A stretch of 64,000 nt of DNA. Source: Pseudomonas parafulva. GTDB taxonomy: Bacteria > Pseudomonadota > Gammaproteobacteria > Pseudomonadales > Pseudomonadaceae. The position numbers were made by a program, and so were the translations under genes. This document shows positions 55,310-64,000 of this stretch, piece after piece (position 1 is the first letter of the stretch; each line of letters starts with the position of its first letter). The notes under the pieces are model-generated. The model did not search any database. It was not told where the DNA came from and worked only from the letters and a program-made list of their open reading frames with translations. The stretch lies in the NCBI RefSeq assembly GCF_000800255.1, contig NZ_CP009747.1, positions 186,001 through 250,000 on the forward strand. Reading direction: 5' to 3'.

Positions 55310-56218
55310 ATGAAAACCATCAACTTCATGGGCGTGCGCAATGTCGCGTTCGCCATCACCATGCTCCTCACCGTGCTGGCGCTGTTCAGCTGGTGGCAGA
55401 AGGGCCTGAACTTCGGCCTGGACTTCACCGGCGGCACGCTGATCGAGCTGACCTACGAACGCCCGGCTGACCTCAAGGCAGTACGTGCCGAGCTGGTCGA
55501 GTCCGGTTTCCATGAGGCCGTGGTGCAGAGTTTCGGCGCCACCACCGACCTGCTGGTGCGTATGCCTGGCGACGACCCACAACTGGGTAATCGCGTGGCC
55601 AGCGCCCTGCAGAAACTTGGCGGCGACAACCCGGCGACCGTCAAGCGCGTCGAGTTCGTCGGCCCGCAGGTGGGTGAAGAGCTACGCGACCAGGGTGGCC
55701 TCGGCATGCTTCTGGCCCTGGGCGGTATCCTCATCTACCTGGCGTTCCGCTTCCAATGGAAGTTCGCCGTGGGCGCCATCGTTTCGCTGATCCACGACGT
55801 GGTGGTGACCCTGGGCATCCTGTCGTTCTTCCAGATCACCTTCGACCTGACGGTGCTGGCAGCGGTGCTGGCGATCATCGGCTACTCGCTCAACGACACC
55901 ATCGTCGTGTTCGACCGGGTGCGCGAGAACTTCCGGGTGATGCGCAAGGCTTCGTTGATCGAGAACATCAACGTCTCGACCACCCAGACCCTGCTGCGCA
56001 CCATCGCCACCTCGGTGTCGACCCTGCTGGCCATCGCCGCCTTGCTGTTCTTCGGCGGCGACAACCTGTTCGGCTTCTCCCTGGCGCTGTTCATCGGCGT
56101 CATGGCCGGTACCTACTCGTCGATCTACATCGCCAACGTGGTGCTGATCTGGCTGAATCTGAACAGCGAAGACCTGATCCCGCCGGTTAAGGCCGAGGGT
56201 GCGGACGACCGACCGTAA
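55310..56218 (+). CDS. secF: Protein translocase subunit SecF
   Basis: A 302-aa partner of SecD with six helices. Signatures: GLNFGLDFTGGTLIEL near residue 30, ALGGILIYLAFRFQWKF, and the conserved IIGYSLNDTIVVFDRVREN. ATG 55310 follows GAGGGAG 5 bases upstream. It lies 10 bases past secD and is followed by a strong terminator. Confidence 0.97.
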   Translation: MKTINFMGVRNVAFAITMLLTVLALFSWWQKGLNFGLDFTGGTLIELTYERPADLKAVRAELVESGFHEAVVQSFGATTDLLVRMPGDDPQLGNRVASALQKLGGDNPATVKRVEFVGPQVGEELRDQGGLGMLLALGGILIYLAFRFQWKFAVGAIVSLIHDVVVTLGILSFFQITFDLTVLAAVLAIIGYSLNDTIVVFDRVRENFRVMRKASLIENINVSTTQTLLRTIATSVSTLLAIAALLFFGGDNLFGFSLALFIGVMAGTYSSIYIANVVLIWLNLNSEDLIPPVKAEGADDRP

Positions 56219-56248
56219 GTAATTTCCTACGCCGTTTGGCGTAACAAG

Positions 56249-56281
56249 AGGCGCGAGTGTTGAACTCGCGCCTTTTTTTTT
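56249..56281 (+). terminator. Intrinsic terminator of the queA-secF operon
   Basis: The 10-bp stem AGGCGCGAGT (56249-56258) pairs with ACTCGCGCCT (56264-56273). Eight further T follow. Confidence 0.93.
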
Positions 56282-56338
56282 GCTCCAAGGCAGGGAGAAG
56301 GCGGGCGTAGCCCCGTGAGTACGATCAGGAGAGTCCAC

Positions 56339-56887
56339 GTGAACAAATCAATGCTGGTGGGTGCGGTTCTGGGTGCTGTCGGTGTCACTGCCGGAGGTGC
56401 TGTGGCGACCTACAGCTTGGTGAACAAAGGGCCTGAATACGCCCAGGTCACCGATGTGCAGCCGATCAAGCAACAGGTGAAGACGCCGCGCGAAGTGTGC
56501 AAGGACGTGACCGTGACCCGGCAGCGTCCGGTGCAGGACCAGCACCAGATCGCCGGTACGGTGGTGGGTGCGTTGGCGGGCGGCCTGCTGGGTAACCAGA
56601 TCGGCGGCGGCAACGGCAAGAAGCTGGCCACCGTGGCCGGTGCAGTGGGCGGCGGCTATGCCGGCAACAAGGTGCAGGAAGGCATGCAGCAGCGTGACAC
56701 CTACACCACCACGCAGACCCGCTGCAACACGGTCAATGACCTCAGCGACAAGGTGGTGGGCTATACGGTCAAGTACACCATCGGTGATCAGGCAGGTGTG
56801 GTGAAGATGGATCACGAGCCGGGTTCGACCATTCCGCTGGACAAGAATGGCAAGCTGGTGTTGAGTCAGGCGCAGCCTGGGCAGTGA
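56339..56887 (+). CDS. Glycine-zipper 2TM outer-membrane-associated protein
   Basis: A 182-aa protein with an N-terminal hydrophobic anchor (MLVGAVLGAVGVTAGGAV) and a glycine zipper (VVGALAGGLLGNQIGGG, then AGAVGGGYAGNK), as in the 17-kDa surface antigen/SlyB-like family. Two cysteines (KTPREVCKD and TRCNTV) flank the zipper. It probably sits in the envelope; the role is unknown. GTG 56339 is chosen, with AGGAGA 7 bases upstream; ATG 56351 is an alternative. Confidence 0.8.
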   Translation: MNKSMLVGAVLGAVGVTAGGAVATYSLVNKGPEYAQVTDVQPIKQQVKTPREVCKDVTVTRQRPVQDQHQIAGTVVGALAGGLLGNQIGGGNGKKLATVAGAVGGGYAGNKVQEGMQQRDTYTTTQTRCNTVNDLSDKVVGYTVKYTIGDQAGVVKMDHEPGSTIPLDKNGKLVLSQAQPGQ

Positions 56888-56921
56888 CGACGGATCGCGT
56901 TCTTTTCAGGCGCAGTTGAAT

Positions 56922-56952
56922 AAAAAAAAGCACCTCGAGAGGTGCTTTTTTT
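56922..56952. terminator. Bidirectional terminator between the glycine-zipper gene and suhB
   Basis: AGCACCT (56929-56935) and AGGTGCT (56940-56946) pair over a 4-nt loop. A seven-A run lies to the left and a seven-T run to the right, so both convergent transcripts can stop here. Confidence 0.9.
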
Positions 56953-56969
56953 GTGCCGCCGAGATCGCC

Positions 56970-57788
56970 TCAGCGCTTCAGGTTTTCCGGCAGGTGCGGC
57001 TGGATCGCCGTCAGCACCGCCTTGAAGCATTTAATGTTGCCGGCAACGATGTGGCCTTTCTCGAGGAAGTCGTGGCCGCCATTGAAGTCGCTGACCAGGC
57101 CGCCCGCTTCCTGGATCAGCAGCACGCCGGCTGCCATGTCCCATTCCGACAGGCCCGACTCCCAGAAGGCGTCGAAACGACCGGCCGCTACGTAGGCCAG
57201 GTCCAGCGCAGCGGAACCGGCGCGGCGGATGCCGGCGGTCTGGCCGGTGAGGGCGCGGAACATGCCCAGGTAGTTGTCCAGGTCGGCCATCTGGTTGTCA
57301 CGGAACGGGAAGCCAGTGCCGAGCAGGGCGCCTTCCAGGCTGGTGCGCGAGCTGACGCGCAGGCGTCGGCCATTGAGCTGGGCGCCGCGACCGCGGCTGG
57401 CGGTGAATTCTTCCTGGCGCACAGGATCGACGATGACCGCGTGCTCGAGGCGACCGCGATAGCGGCAGGCGATGCTGACCGAGAAGTGGGGAACGCCACG
57501 CAGGAAGTTGGTGGTGCCGTCCAGCGGATCGATGATCCACAGGTAGTCCTTGCCTTCCTCGCCGGTGCCGGCATGCAGGCCGGTTTCTTCGCCTTGGATC
57601 GAGTGGTTCGGATAAGCCTTGCGCAGGGCGTTGACGATGGTCTGCTCGGCGGCGCGATCGACCTCGGAGACGTAATCCTTGGCCTCTTTCTCGTCGACCT
57701 TGATGCTATCCAGGCGTTCGATGGAGCGGAAAATCAGTTCACTGGCGCTGCGAGCGGCGCGCAGGGCGATATTCAGCATAGGCTGCAT
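56970..57788 (-). CDS. suhB: Inositol monophosphatase family protein SuhB
   Basis: A 272-aa Mg-dependent phosphatase. The metal site motifs are QGEETG (about residues 65-70), IDPLDGTTNFLRGVPHFSVS and WDMAAGVLLIQEAGG. SuhB hydrolyses inositol monophosphate and, in E. coli, also acts in rRNA antitermination complexes. Divergent from trmJ across a 150-bp gap. Confidence 0.95.
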   Translation of the reverse strand: MQPMLNIALRAARSASELIFRSIERLDSIKVDEKEAKDYVSEVDRAAEQTIVNALRKAYPNHSIQGEETGLHAGTGEEGKDYLWIIDPLDGTTNFLRGVPHFSVSIACRYRGRLEHAVIVDPVRQEEFTASRGRGAQLNGRRLRVSSRTSLEGALLGTGFPFRDNQMADLDNYLGMFRALTGQTAGIRRAGSAALDLAYVAAGRFDAFWESGLSEWDMAAGVLLIQEAGGLVSDFNGGHDFLEKGHIVAGNIKCFKAVLTAIQPHLPENLKR

Positions 57789-57939
57789 GGGCGTTTCACC
57801 TGGAGATGTTAAAGAAGAAAGCCGCCTAGTCTATCAGAAAACTGTTCCGGCAGAAGGGTGACATGCACTTTCGTGGCGTTACGCCCCTCGCTTAGGTAAC
57901 ATCGCGGGCCTTGTCGTGTGCCTTCGTGAGCGTGTCACC

Positions 57940-58710
57940 GTGCTGCAGAATATTCGTGTCGTTCTGGTCAATACCAGCCACCCCGGCAACATCGGCGGCG
58001 CTGCGCGTGCCATGAAGAACATGGGCCTGTCGCGGCTGGTACTGGTGCAGCCGAAGGTGTTTCCGTCCGATGAGGCCGCGGCGCGGGCCTCCGGGGCCGA
58101 CGATGTGCTGGCGAGCACGCAGGTGGTCGACAGCCTCGAAGAAGCCCTGACCGGCTGTACCTTGGTCATGGGCACCAGCGCCCGTGAGCGCAGCATTCCT
58201 TGGCCGCTGATCGATCCCCGCGAGTGCGGTGCCAAGGCAGTGGCGCATGCCGTCGGCGGCGAGGAGATCGCTCTGGTGTTCGGGCGCGAGCATGCCGGGC
58301 TCACTAACGAAGAGCTGCAGCGATGTCACTTCCATGTGCACATCGCCTCGAACCCCGATTTCAGCTCGCTGAACCTGGCGGCGGCCGTCCAGGTGCTTTC
58401 CTACGAAGTGCGCATGGCCTGGCTGGCCGCTCAGCAAGCGCCTTCGGCGGTCGAGGCGTTGGAGGTTGGCTCGCCGCCCAGCGACGACCTGGCCACCATG
58501 GACGAGATGGAGCGGTTCTACGAGCACCTGGAAAAGACCCTGGTGGACATCGGCTTCCTCGACCCGGCGAAGCCCAAGCACCTGATGCCGCGTCTGCGCC
58601 GGTTGTATGGGCGCAGCTCGGTCAATCGTTCGGAAATGAGCATCTTGCGTGGCATCCTCACCGAGACCCAGAAGGTCGTCCGGGGTGACGCGCACAAGCG
58701 CAAGGACTAG
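57940..58710 (+). CDS. trmJ: tRNA Cm32/Um32 methyltransferase (TrmJ)
   Basis: A 256-aa SPOUT methyltransferase. The N terminus [20 protein letters not shown] is characteristic of the family, and the knot motifs are [10 protein letters not shown] and [17 protein letters not shown]. It methylates the 2'-O of residue 32 in tRNA. GTG 57940 matches the family start, while the extension to 57916 does not. It is followed by cysE 5 bases later. Confidence 0.95.
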   Translation: MLQNIRVVLVNTSHPGNIGGAARAMKNMGLSRLVLVQPKVFPSDEAAARASGADDVLASTQVVDSLEEALTGCTLVMGTSARERSIPWPLIDPRECGAKAVAHAVGGEEIALVFGREHAGLTNEELQRCHFHVHIASNPDFSSLNLAAAVQVLSYEVRMAWLAAQQAPSAVEALEVGSPPSDDLATMDEMERFYEHLEKTLVDIGFLDPAKPKHLMPRLRRLYGRSSVNRSEMSILRGILTETQKVVRGDAHKRKD

Positions 58711-58715
58711 ACCCC

Positions 58716-59501
58716 ATGTTCGACCGTCTGCGTGAAGACATCCAAAGCGTATTCCACCGCGACCCGGCCGCGCGCAACGCCTTCGAGGTGCTGACCTGCT
58801 ATCCCGGTATGCATGCCATCTGGTTGCATCGCCTGGGCAACGCCCTGTGGCGTCGCGACTTCAAGTGGCTGGCGCGGCTGGTGTCGAACTTCGGGCGCTG
58901 GCTCACCGGGATCGAGATCCACCCAGGTGCAACCATTGGCCGACGCTTCTTCATCGATCACGGCATGGGTATCGTCATCGGCGAGACCGCCGAAATCGGC
59001 GACGACGTCACCTTGTACCAAGGGGTGACGCTCGGCGGCACCAGTTGGAATAAAGGCAAGCGCCACCCCACGCTGGAAAACGGGGTGGTGGTCGGGGCCG
59101 GCGCCAAGGTGCTCGGCCCATTCACTGTTGGCGCTGGAGCCAAGATCGGCTCCAATGCCGTGGTCACCAAGGCGGTGCCGGCGGGGGCGACCGCCGTGGG
59201 CATTCCCGGGCGCATCATCGTGAGGCAGCAGGACGATGAGGCGGGTGCGCGGCGCAAGGCCATGGCCGAGAAGATCGGCTTCGATGCCTACGGCGTCAGC
59301 GCCGACATGCCCGATCCGGTGGCCCGCGCCATCGACCAGATGCTCGATCACCTGCAGGCGGTCGACGAGCGCCTTGAAGGCATGTGCGGCGCGCTCACTC
59401 AGTTGGGCAGCGACTACAGCGCCAAGGCGCTGCCGGCTCTGCCCGAGGAGGACTTTGCCGAGGTCAAGCCGGCGATCAAGAGCGACGCGGCGGCGCACTG
59501 A
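58716..59501 (+). CDS. cysE: Serine O-acetyltransferase (CysE)
   Basis: A 261-aa hexapeptide-repeat enzyme making O-acetylserine for cysteine synthesis. The left-handed helix region is seen in [33 protein letters not shown] and [19 protein letters not shown]. Catalytic His lies in FIDHGMG. Proximity to isc is suggestive: cysteine is the sulfur donor for IscS. The C terminus is longer than in minimal forms. Confidence 0.95.
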   Translation: MFDRLREDIQSVFHRDPAARNAFEVLTCYPGMHAIWLHRLGNALWRRDFKWLARLVSNFGRWLTGIEIHPGATIGRRFFIDHGMGIVIGETAEIGDDVTLYQGVTLGGTSWNKGKRHPTLENGVVVGAGAKVLGPFTVGAGAKIGSNAVVTKAVPAGATAVGIPGRIIVRQQDDEAGARRKAMAEKIGFDAYGVSADMPDPVARAIDQMLDHLQAVDERLEGMCGALTQLGSDYSAKALPALPEEDFAEVKPAIKSDAAAH

Positions 59502-59609
59502 TTCCGTCAACACAGGTCGGCGCATTGGCCAAGGGCGTGTGCTGCCGGCCCGTGTCTGCTATCATCGCGCCGCCTCCCGCATTCAAACCCGACTAAAGCA
59601 CTAGGTCTT

Positions 59610-59642
59610 ATAGTTGACTTAAATGCTCGGGAATCGCATACT
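59610..59642 (+). promoter_or_regulatory. iscR promoter overlapped by a type-1 IscR site
   Basis: Bases 59610-59634 match the 25-bp type-1 IscR consensus (ATASYYGACT...) in about 21 of 25 positions. The site covers the -35 TTGACT (59614-59619), and a -10 CATACT (59637-59642) lies 17 bp on. This fits repression of isc by Fe-S-loaded IscR. Confidence 0.8.
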
Positions 59643-59678
59643 CGCACACATCCTGTAACTCCCGTGGTACCCATAGCC

Positions 59679-60170
59679 ATGCGATTGACTACCAAAGGCC
59701 GATACGCCGTCACCGCCATGCTCGACCTGGCGTTGCACGCGCAGCATGGACCGGTATCCCTGGCCGACATTTCCGAGCGTCAGGGCATTTCCCTTTCTTA
59801 TCTGGAACAGCTGTTCGCCAAGCTGCGCCGCAGCAGTCTGGTTTCCAGCGTGCGCGGTCCCGGTGGTGGCTACCAGTTGTCCAGAACCATGGAAACCATC
59901 CAGGTGGTTCAGGTGATCGACGCGGTCAACGAGTCGGTCGATGCGACCCGCTGCCAAGGCCTCGGCGACTGCCACTCCGGTGACACCTGCCTGACCCACC
60001 ATCTGTGGTGCGACCTCAGCCAGCAGATCCATGAATTCCTCAGCGGCATCAGTCTGGCCGACCTCGTCATGCGCCGTGAGGTGCAGGAAGTCGCCCAGCG
60101 CCAGGACCTGCGCCGTGTCGCCGGTCGCGTTGCCCAGCTGGACAAGATTGAGACGTCCGCCGTCGACTGA
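59679..60170 (+). CDS. iscR: Fe-S cluster-responsive regulator IscR
   Basis: A 163-aa Rrf2-family repressor. The N-terminal winged helix ([13 protein letters not shown], then [13 protein letters not shown]) is followed by a cluster-binding loop with Cys92, Cys98, Cys104 and His107, the same spacing as E. coli. ATG 59679 is the conserved start ([11 protein letters not shown]); an extension to 59664 is unlikely. First gene of the isc operon. Confidence 0.97.
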   Translation: MRLTTKGRYAVTAMLDLALHAQHGPVSLADISERQGISLSYLEQLFAKLRRSSLVSSVRGPGGGYQLSRTMETIQVVQVIDAVNESVDATRCQGLGDCHSGDTCLTHHLWCDLSQQIHEFLSGISLADLVMRREVQEVAQRQDLRRVAGRVAQLDKIETSAVD

Positions 60171-60208
60171 TGCGACGAGCGACGCCAACGCCTGATAGGA
60201 GATATTCA

Positions 60209-61423
60209 ATGAAGTTGCCGATCTACCTCGATTACTCCGCGACCACACCGGTCGATCCCCGTGTCGCGCAGAAAATGGCCGACTGCCTGCTGGTCGACGG
60301 AAACTTCGGTAACCCGGCCTCGCGTTCCCACGTGTTCGGCTGGCGTGCCGAGGAAGCCGTCGAGAACGGCCGTCGCCAGGTCGCTGAACTGATCAATGCC
60401 GACCCGCGCGAGATCGTCTGGACCAGCGGTGCCACCGAGTCCGACAACCTGGCCATCAAAGGCGTCGCGCACTTCTATCAGACCAAGGGCAAGCACATCA
60501 TCACCTCCAAGATCGAGCACAAGGCGGTTCTGGACACCGCTCGCCAGCTCGAGCGCGAAGGTTTCGAAGTCACCTACCTCGAACCCGGTGAAGACGGCAT
60601 CATCACCCCGGCGATGGTCGAGGCGGTGCTGCGTGACGACACCATCCTGGTCTCGCTGATGCACGTGAACAACGAAGTCGGCTCGATCAACGACATCGCT
60701 GCCATCGGTGAACTCACCCGTGCTCGCGGTGTGTTGTTCCACGTCGATGCCGCGCAGTCGGCCGGCAAGGTCGAGATCGACCTGCAGAAGCTCAAGGTCG
60801 ACCTGATGTCGTTCTCCGCGCACAAGGCCTACGGGCCTAAAGGCATCGGCGCGCTGTACGTCAGCCGCAAGCCGCGCGTACGTTTGGAAGCCATCATTCA
60901 CGGCGGCGGTCACGAGCGTGGCATGCGTTCGGGCACCCTGCCGACTCACCAGATCGTCGGCATGGGCGAGGCATTTGCCATCGCCAAGCAGGAAATGGCC
61001 GCCGAAAACGTGCGCATCAAGGCCCTGAGCGACCGCTTCTTCAAGCAGGTCTCGGACCTCGAAGAACTGTACGTCAACGGCAGCCAGACCCAGCGCGTAC
61101 CGCACAACCTGAACCTGAGCTTCAACTACGTGGAAGGCGAGTCGCTGCTGATGTCGCTCAAGGACATCGCGGTATCGTCCGGCTCGGCGTGCACCTCCGC
61201 GTCGCTCGAACCGTCCTACGTGCTGCGCGCTCTGGGCCGCAACGACGAGCTGGCGCACAGCTCGATCCGCTTCTCCTTCGGTCGTTTCACCACCGAGGAA
61301 GAGGTCGACTACGCCGCGCAGGAAGTCTGCAAGGCCGTGAACAAACTGCGTGAACTGTCGCCGCTGTGGGATATGTACAAGGACGGCGTCGACATCTCCA
61401 AGATCGAGTGGGCCGCCCACTAA
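60209..61423 (+). CDS. iscS: Cysteine desulfurase IscS
   Basis: A 404-aa PLP enzyme supplying sulfur for Fe-S clusters and thiolated tRNAs. The PLP lysine is in [17 protein letters not shown] and the persulfide Cys in [19 protein letters not shown] 60209 is preceded by GGAGA. It lies 38 bases past iscR. Confidence 0.98.
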   Translation: MKLPIYLDYSATTPVDPRVAQKMADCLLVDGNFGNPASRSHVFGWRAEEAVENGRRQVAELINADPREIVWTSGATESDNLAIKGVAHFYQTKGKHIITSKIEHKAVLDTARQLEREGFEVTYLEPGEDGIITPAMVEAVLRDDTILVSLMHVNNEVGSINDIAAIGELTRARGVLFHVDAAQSAGKVEIDLQKLKVDLMSFSAHKAYGPKGIGALYVSRKPRVRLEAIIHGGGHERGMRSGTLPTHQIVGMGEAFAIAKQEMAAENVRIKALSDRFFKQVSDLEELYVNGSQTQRVPHNLNLSFNYVEGESLLMSLKDIAVSSGSACTSASLEPSYVLRALGRNDELAHSSIRFSFGRFTTEEEVDYAAQEVCKAVNKLRELSPLWDMYKDGVDISKIEWAAH

Positions 61424-61469
61424 GCAGTCGCCAGCAAGAGCGGCTCCCTGACGAGGAAGGAATTGCACC

Positions 61470-61856
61470 ATGGCATACAGTGAAAAGGTCATCGACCACT
61501 ACGAGAACCCGCGCAACGTCGGCAAGATGAACGCGGAAGACCCAGACGTCGGCACCGGCATGGTCGGTGCTCCGGCCTGCGGCGACGTGATGCGCCTGCA
61601 GATCAAGGTCAACGAACAAGGCGTGATCGAAGACGCCAAGTTCAAGACCTACGGCTGCGGCTCGGCCATCGCCTCCAGCTCCCTGGCCACCGAGTGGATG
61701 AAGGGTAAGACCCTGGACGAAGCCGAGACCATCAAGAACACCCAGCTGGCCGAAGAACTGGCATTGCCGCCGGTCAAGATCCACTGCTCGGTGCTCGCTG
61801 AGGATGCCATCAAGGCAGCCGTACGCGATTACAAGCAGAAGAAAGGCTTGATCTAA
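61470..61856 (+). CDS. iscU: Fe-S scaffold protein IscU
   Basis: A 128-aa scaffold. The three cluster cysteines are in GAPACGDVM (with the following Asp), [10 protein letters not shown] and [10 protein letters not shown], and the HscA-recognition motif LPPVK is at about residues 99-103. It is in operon order between iscS and iscA. Confidence 0.98.
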   Translation: MAYSEKVIDHYENPRNVGKMNAEDPDVGTGMVGAPACGDVMRLQIKVNEQGVIEDAKFKTYGCGSAIASSSLATEWMKGKTLDEAETIKNTQLAEELALPPVKIHCSVLAEDAIKAAVRDYKQKKGLI

Positions 61857-61879
61857 GTCGCCCACGCGAAGGAGTTCCG

Positions 61880-62203
61880 ATGGCTATCAGCATGACAGAA
61901 GCCGCCGCCAACCACATTCGCCGCTCCCTTGACGGGCGCGGCAAAGGTGAAGGCATTCGCCTGGGCGTGCGTACCACCGGCTGCTCGGGCCTGGCCTACG
62001 TGCTGGAGTTCGTCGATGAGCTGGCGAGCGAAGACCAGGTGTTCGAGAACCACGGCGTGAAGGTCATCATCGACCCGAAGAGCCTGGTGTACCTCGATGG
62101 CACCGAATTGGACTTCGTCAAGGAAGGGTTGAACGAAGGCTTCAAGTTCAACAACCCCAACGTGCGCGGTGAATGTGGCTGCGGCGAAAGCTTCAATGTC
62201 TGA
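61880..62203 (+). CDS. iscA: A-type Fe-S carrier protein IscA
   Basis: A 107-aa carrier with the conserved Cys in [12 protein letters not shown] and the C-terminal Cys-x-Cys pair in GECGCGESF. It sits 23 bases past iscU. Confidence 0.97.
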   Translation: MAISMTEAAANHIRRSLDGRGKGEGIRLGVRTTGCSGLAYVLEFVDELASEDQVFENHGVKVIIDPKSLVYLDGTELDFVKEGLNEGFKFNNPNVRGECGCGESFNV

Positions 62204-62211
62204 GGCCTGAC

Positions 62212-62733
62212 GTGGGTAGCCCTTGCCATTTCGCTCTGTTCGACCTGCAACCGAGCTTCCGCCTGGACCTCGACAAGCTGGCCACGCGTTATCGCGAGCT
62301 GGCCCGCGAGGTCCATCCCGACCGCTTCGCCGACGCCTCCGAGCGTGAGCAGCGCTTGGCCCTGGAAAACTCCGCAGCCCTCAACGACGCCTACCAGACG
62401 CTGCGCAGTGCGCCGCGTCGCGCGCGTTACCTGCTGGCCATCAGCGGCCATGAGGTGCCTCAGGAAGTCACGGTCCACGACCCCGACTTCCTGTTGCAGC
62501 AGATGCAGTGGCGCGAAGAACTCGAGGAACTGCAGGACGAAGCCGACCTCGACGGCGTTGCCGTGTTCAAGCAGCGCCTGAAGGGTGCCCAGAGCACTCT
62601 CGACGAGGAATTCGCCGCTTGCTGGGATCAAGCTGCCGAGCGCGACAGGGCCGAGCGCCTGATGCGCCGCATGCAGTTCCTCGACAAGCTCGCCCAGGAA
62701 GTGCGCCAACTCGAAGAGCGCCTCGACGATTAA
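62212..62733 (+). CDS. hscB: Co-chaperone HscB
   Basis: A 173-aa J-protein. The J domain has HPD in [10 protein letters not shown] (about residue 33) and a C-terminal helical bundle ([14 protein letters not shown]) for IscU binding. GTG 62212 is the likely start, 8 bases past the iscA stop; the frame continues upstream into iscA without homology. Confidence 0.94.
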   Translation: MGSPCHFALFDLQPSFRLDLDKLATRYRELAREVHPDRFADASEREQRLALENSAALNDAYQTLRSAPRRARYLLAISGHEVPQEVTVHDPDFLLQQMQWREELEELQDEADLDGVAVFKQRLKGAQSTLDEEFAACWDQAAERDRAERLMRRMQFLDKLAQEVRQLEERLDD

Positions 62734-62775
62734 CCCCGGCGCCGCCGTGACGGCGCCCAAGGTATCAAGATAAGC

Positions 62776-64000
62776 ATGGCCCTACTGCAGATCGCCGAAC
62801 CCGGTCAGAGCCCCCAGCCGCACCAGCGCCGCCTGGCGGTGGGCATCGACCTGGGGACCACCAACTCTCTCGTCGCCGCGGTACGCAGCGGCCGCAGCGA
62901 GCCGCTGCCCGATGCCCAGGGCAACCTCATCCTGCCGTCCGCGGTGCGCTACCTGGAGGACCGCTGCGAAGTCGGCCAGGCTGCCCGCGATGCGGCCTCC
63001 AGCGACCCGTTCAACAGTGTCCTGTCGGTCAAGCGCCTGATGGGACGAGGCCTGTCCGACGTCAAACAGTTGGGTGAACAGCTGCCATACCGGTTCGTCG
63101 GTGGCGAGTCGCACATGCCGTTCATCGACACTGTTCAGGGGCCCAAGAGCCCGGTGCAGGTGTCGGCCGACATTCTCAAGGTGCTGCGTCAGCGCGCCGA
63201 GGAATCCTTGGGTGGCGAACTGGTGGGCGCGGTGATCACCGTGCCGGCCTATTTCGACGACGCTCAGCGTCAGGCCACCAAGGATGCTGCGCGTCTGGCC
63301 GGGCTGAACGTGCTGCGCCTGCTCAACGAGCCGACCGCAGCGGCGGTGGCCTATGGTCTGGACCAGAACGCCGAAGGCGTGGTGGCGATCTTCGACCTGG
63401 GCGGCGGCACCTTCGACATTTCCATTCTGCGCCTCACGGCCGGCGTGTTCGAAGTGCTGGCCACCGGCGGCGACACGGCCCTGGGCGGGGATGACTTCGA
63501 TCACGCCATCGCGGGCTGGATCATTGAGCAGGCGGGCCTGTCCGCTGACCTCGACCCTGCCACTCAGCGCCAGTTGTTGCAGGCGGCGTGCGCCGCCAAA
63601 GAAGCCTTGACCGATGCCGATAGCGTTCGCGTCAGCCACGGCGCCTGGAGCGGTGAGCTCAGCCGTGCCGATTTCGAAGGCATGATCGAGCCGTTGATCG
63701 CCCGTAGCCTCAAGGCCTGCCGCCGCGCCGTGCGCGACAGCGGCGTCGAGCTGGAAGAGGTGGGGGCGGTGGTCATGGTGGGTGGATCGACCCGTGTGCC
63801 GCGTGTGCGCGACGCGGTCGGCACGTTGTTCGGTCGTGCGCCGCTGACCTCGATCGACCCCGATCAAGTGGTGGCCATCGGCGCGGCGATTCAAGCCGAT
63901 ACCTTGGCCGGCAATCGACGCGAAGGCGGTGAATTGTTGTTGCTGGACGTGATCCCTCTGTCGCTCGGCCTGGAGACCATGGGCGGGTTGATGGAGAAGG
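62776..64000 (+). CDS. hscA: Fe-S cluster assembly Hsp70 HscA, N-terminal part (end outside window)
   Basis: The first 408 codons of the specialised Hsp70 that works with HscB to release clusters from IscU. The nucleotide-binding domain is complete enough to recognise: [47 protein letters not shown] and [15 protein letters not shown]. The frame is open at base 64000; the peptide-binding domain lies outside the window. Confidence 0.97.
   Translation, partial: MALLQIAEPGQSPQPHQRRLAVGIDLGTTNSLVAAVRSGRSEPLPDAQGNLILPSAVRYLEDRCEVGQAARDAASSDPFNSVLSVKRLMGRGLSDVKQLGEQLPYRFVGGESHMPFIDTVQGPKSPVQVSADILKVLRQRAEESLGGELVGAVITVPAYFDDAQRQATKDAARLAGLNVLRLLNEPTAAAVAYGLDQNAEGVVAIFDLGGGTFDISILRLTAGVFEVLATGGDTALGGDDFDHAIAGWIIEQAGLSADLDPATQRQLLQAACAAKEALTDADSVRVSHGAWSGELSRADFEGMIEPLIARSLKACRRAVRDSGVELEEVGAVVMVGGSTRVPRVRDAVGTLFGRAPLTSIDPDQVVAIGAAIQADTLAGNRREGGELLLLDVIPLSLGLETMGGLMEK

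Overview
The window is high-GC DNA from a Pseudomonas, most likely of the P. putida group. The clues are the gene families, the frequent GTG and TTG starts, and the order cyoBCDE ... selD/mnmH ... tRNA-Leu-queA-tgt-yajC-secDF-suhB-trmJ-cysE-isc. The species call is inference from recalled gene order, not from a database search. Both ends are cut: cyoA lacks its start and hscA lacks its end.

Left part (1-35.4 kb). The cytochrome bo3 quinol oxidase operon (cyoA'-E) ends at an intrinsic terminator. It is followed by an orphan alpha/beta-hydrolase-like protein, an AlaC-type aminotransferase, tracts of 7-bp repeats and a YkgJ-like cysteine-cluster protein. A single 13.7-kb gene then encodes a 4,572-residue autotransporter built of beta-strand repeats. 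After some small genes comes a selenium cluster: selD-mnmH on the minus strand, divergent from a four-gene ABC transporter of the PhnDCE-like class proposed to import selenate. Next are a bestrophin-like channel, a MASE2-GGDEF diguanylate cyclase, a small membrane protein, a LysE exporter, a GNAT, and a divergent LysR/Bcr-type MFS pair.

Middle part (35.4-50.7 kb) is a defence island. It holds a complete type I-F CRISPR-Cas system (cas1, cas2-3, csy1-4, all on the minus strand) between two outward-reading arrays. The left array has 20 repeats, of which the distal five decay. The right array has 35 repeats. Both leaders carry an IHF-consensus site about 82 bp from the first repeat. Beyond the right array are two small lipoprotein ORFs, an AT-rich orphan ORF that may be frameshifted from the second, and then a retron-type reverse transcriptase fused to a TIR domain. 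The strongly structured non-coding stretch upstream of it is a candidate msr-msd. The island stops at a tRNA-Leu(CAA).

Right part (50.7-64 kb) is core genome: queA-tgt-yajC-secD-secF (tRNA queuosine modification and Sec auxiliary factors), a glycine-zipper protein, suhB, trmJ, cysE, and the isc operon. An IscR type-1 site overlaps the iscR promoter. The two parts most worth a closer look are the RT-TIR retron and its unassigned ncRNA, and the giant repeat autotransporter.
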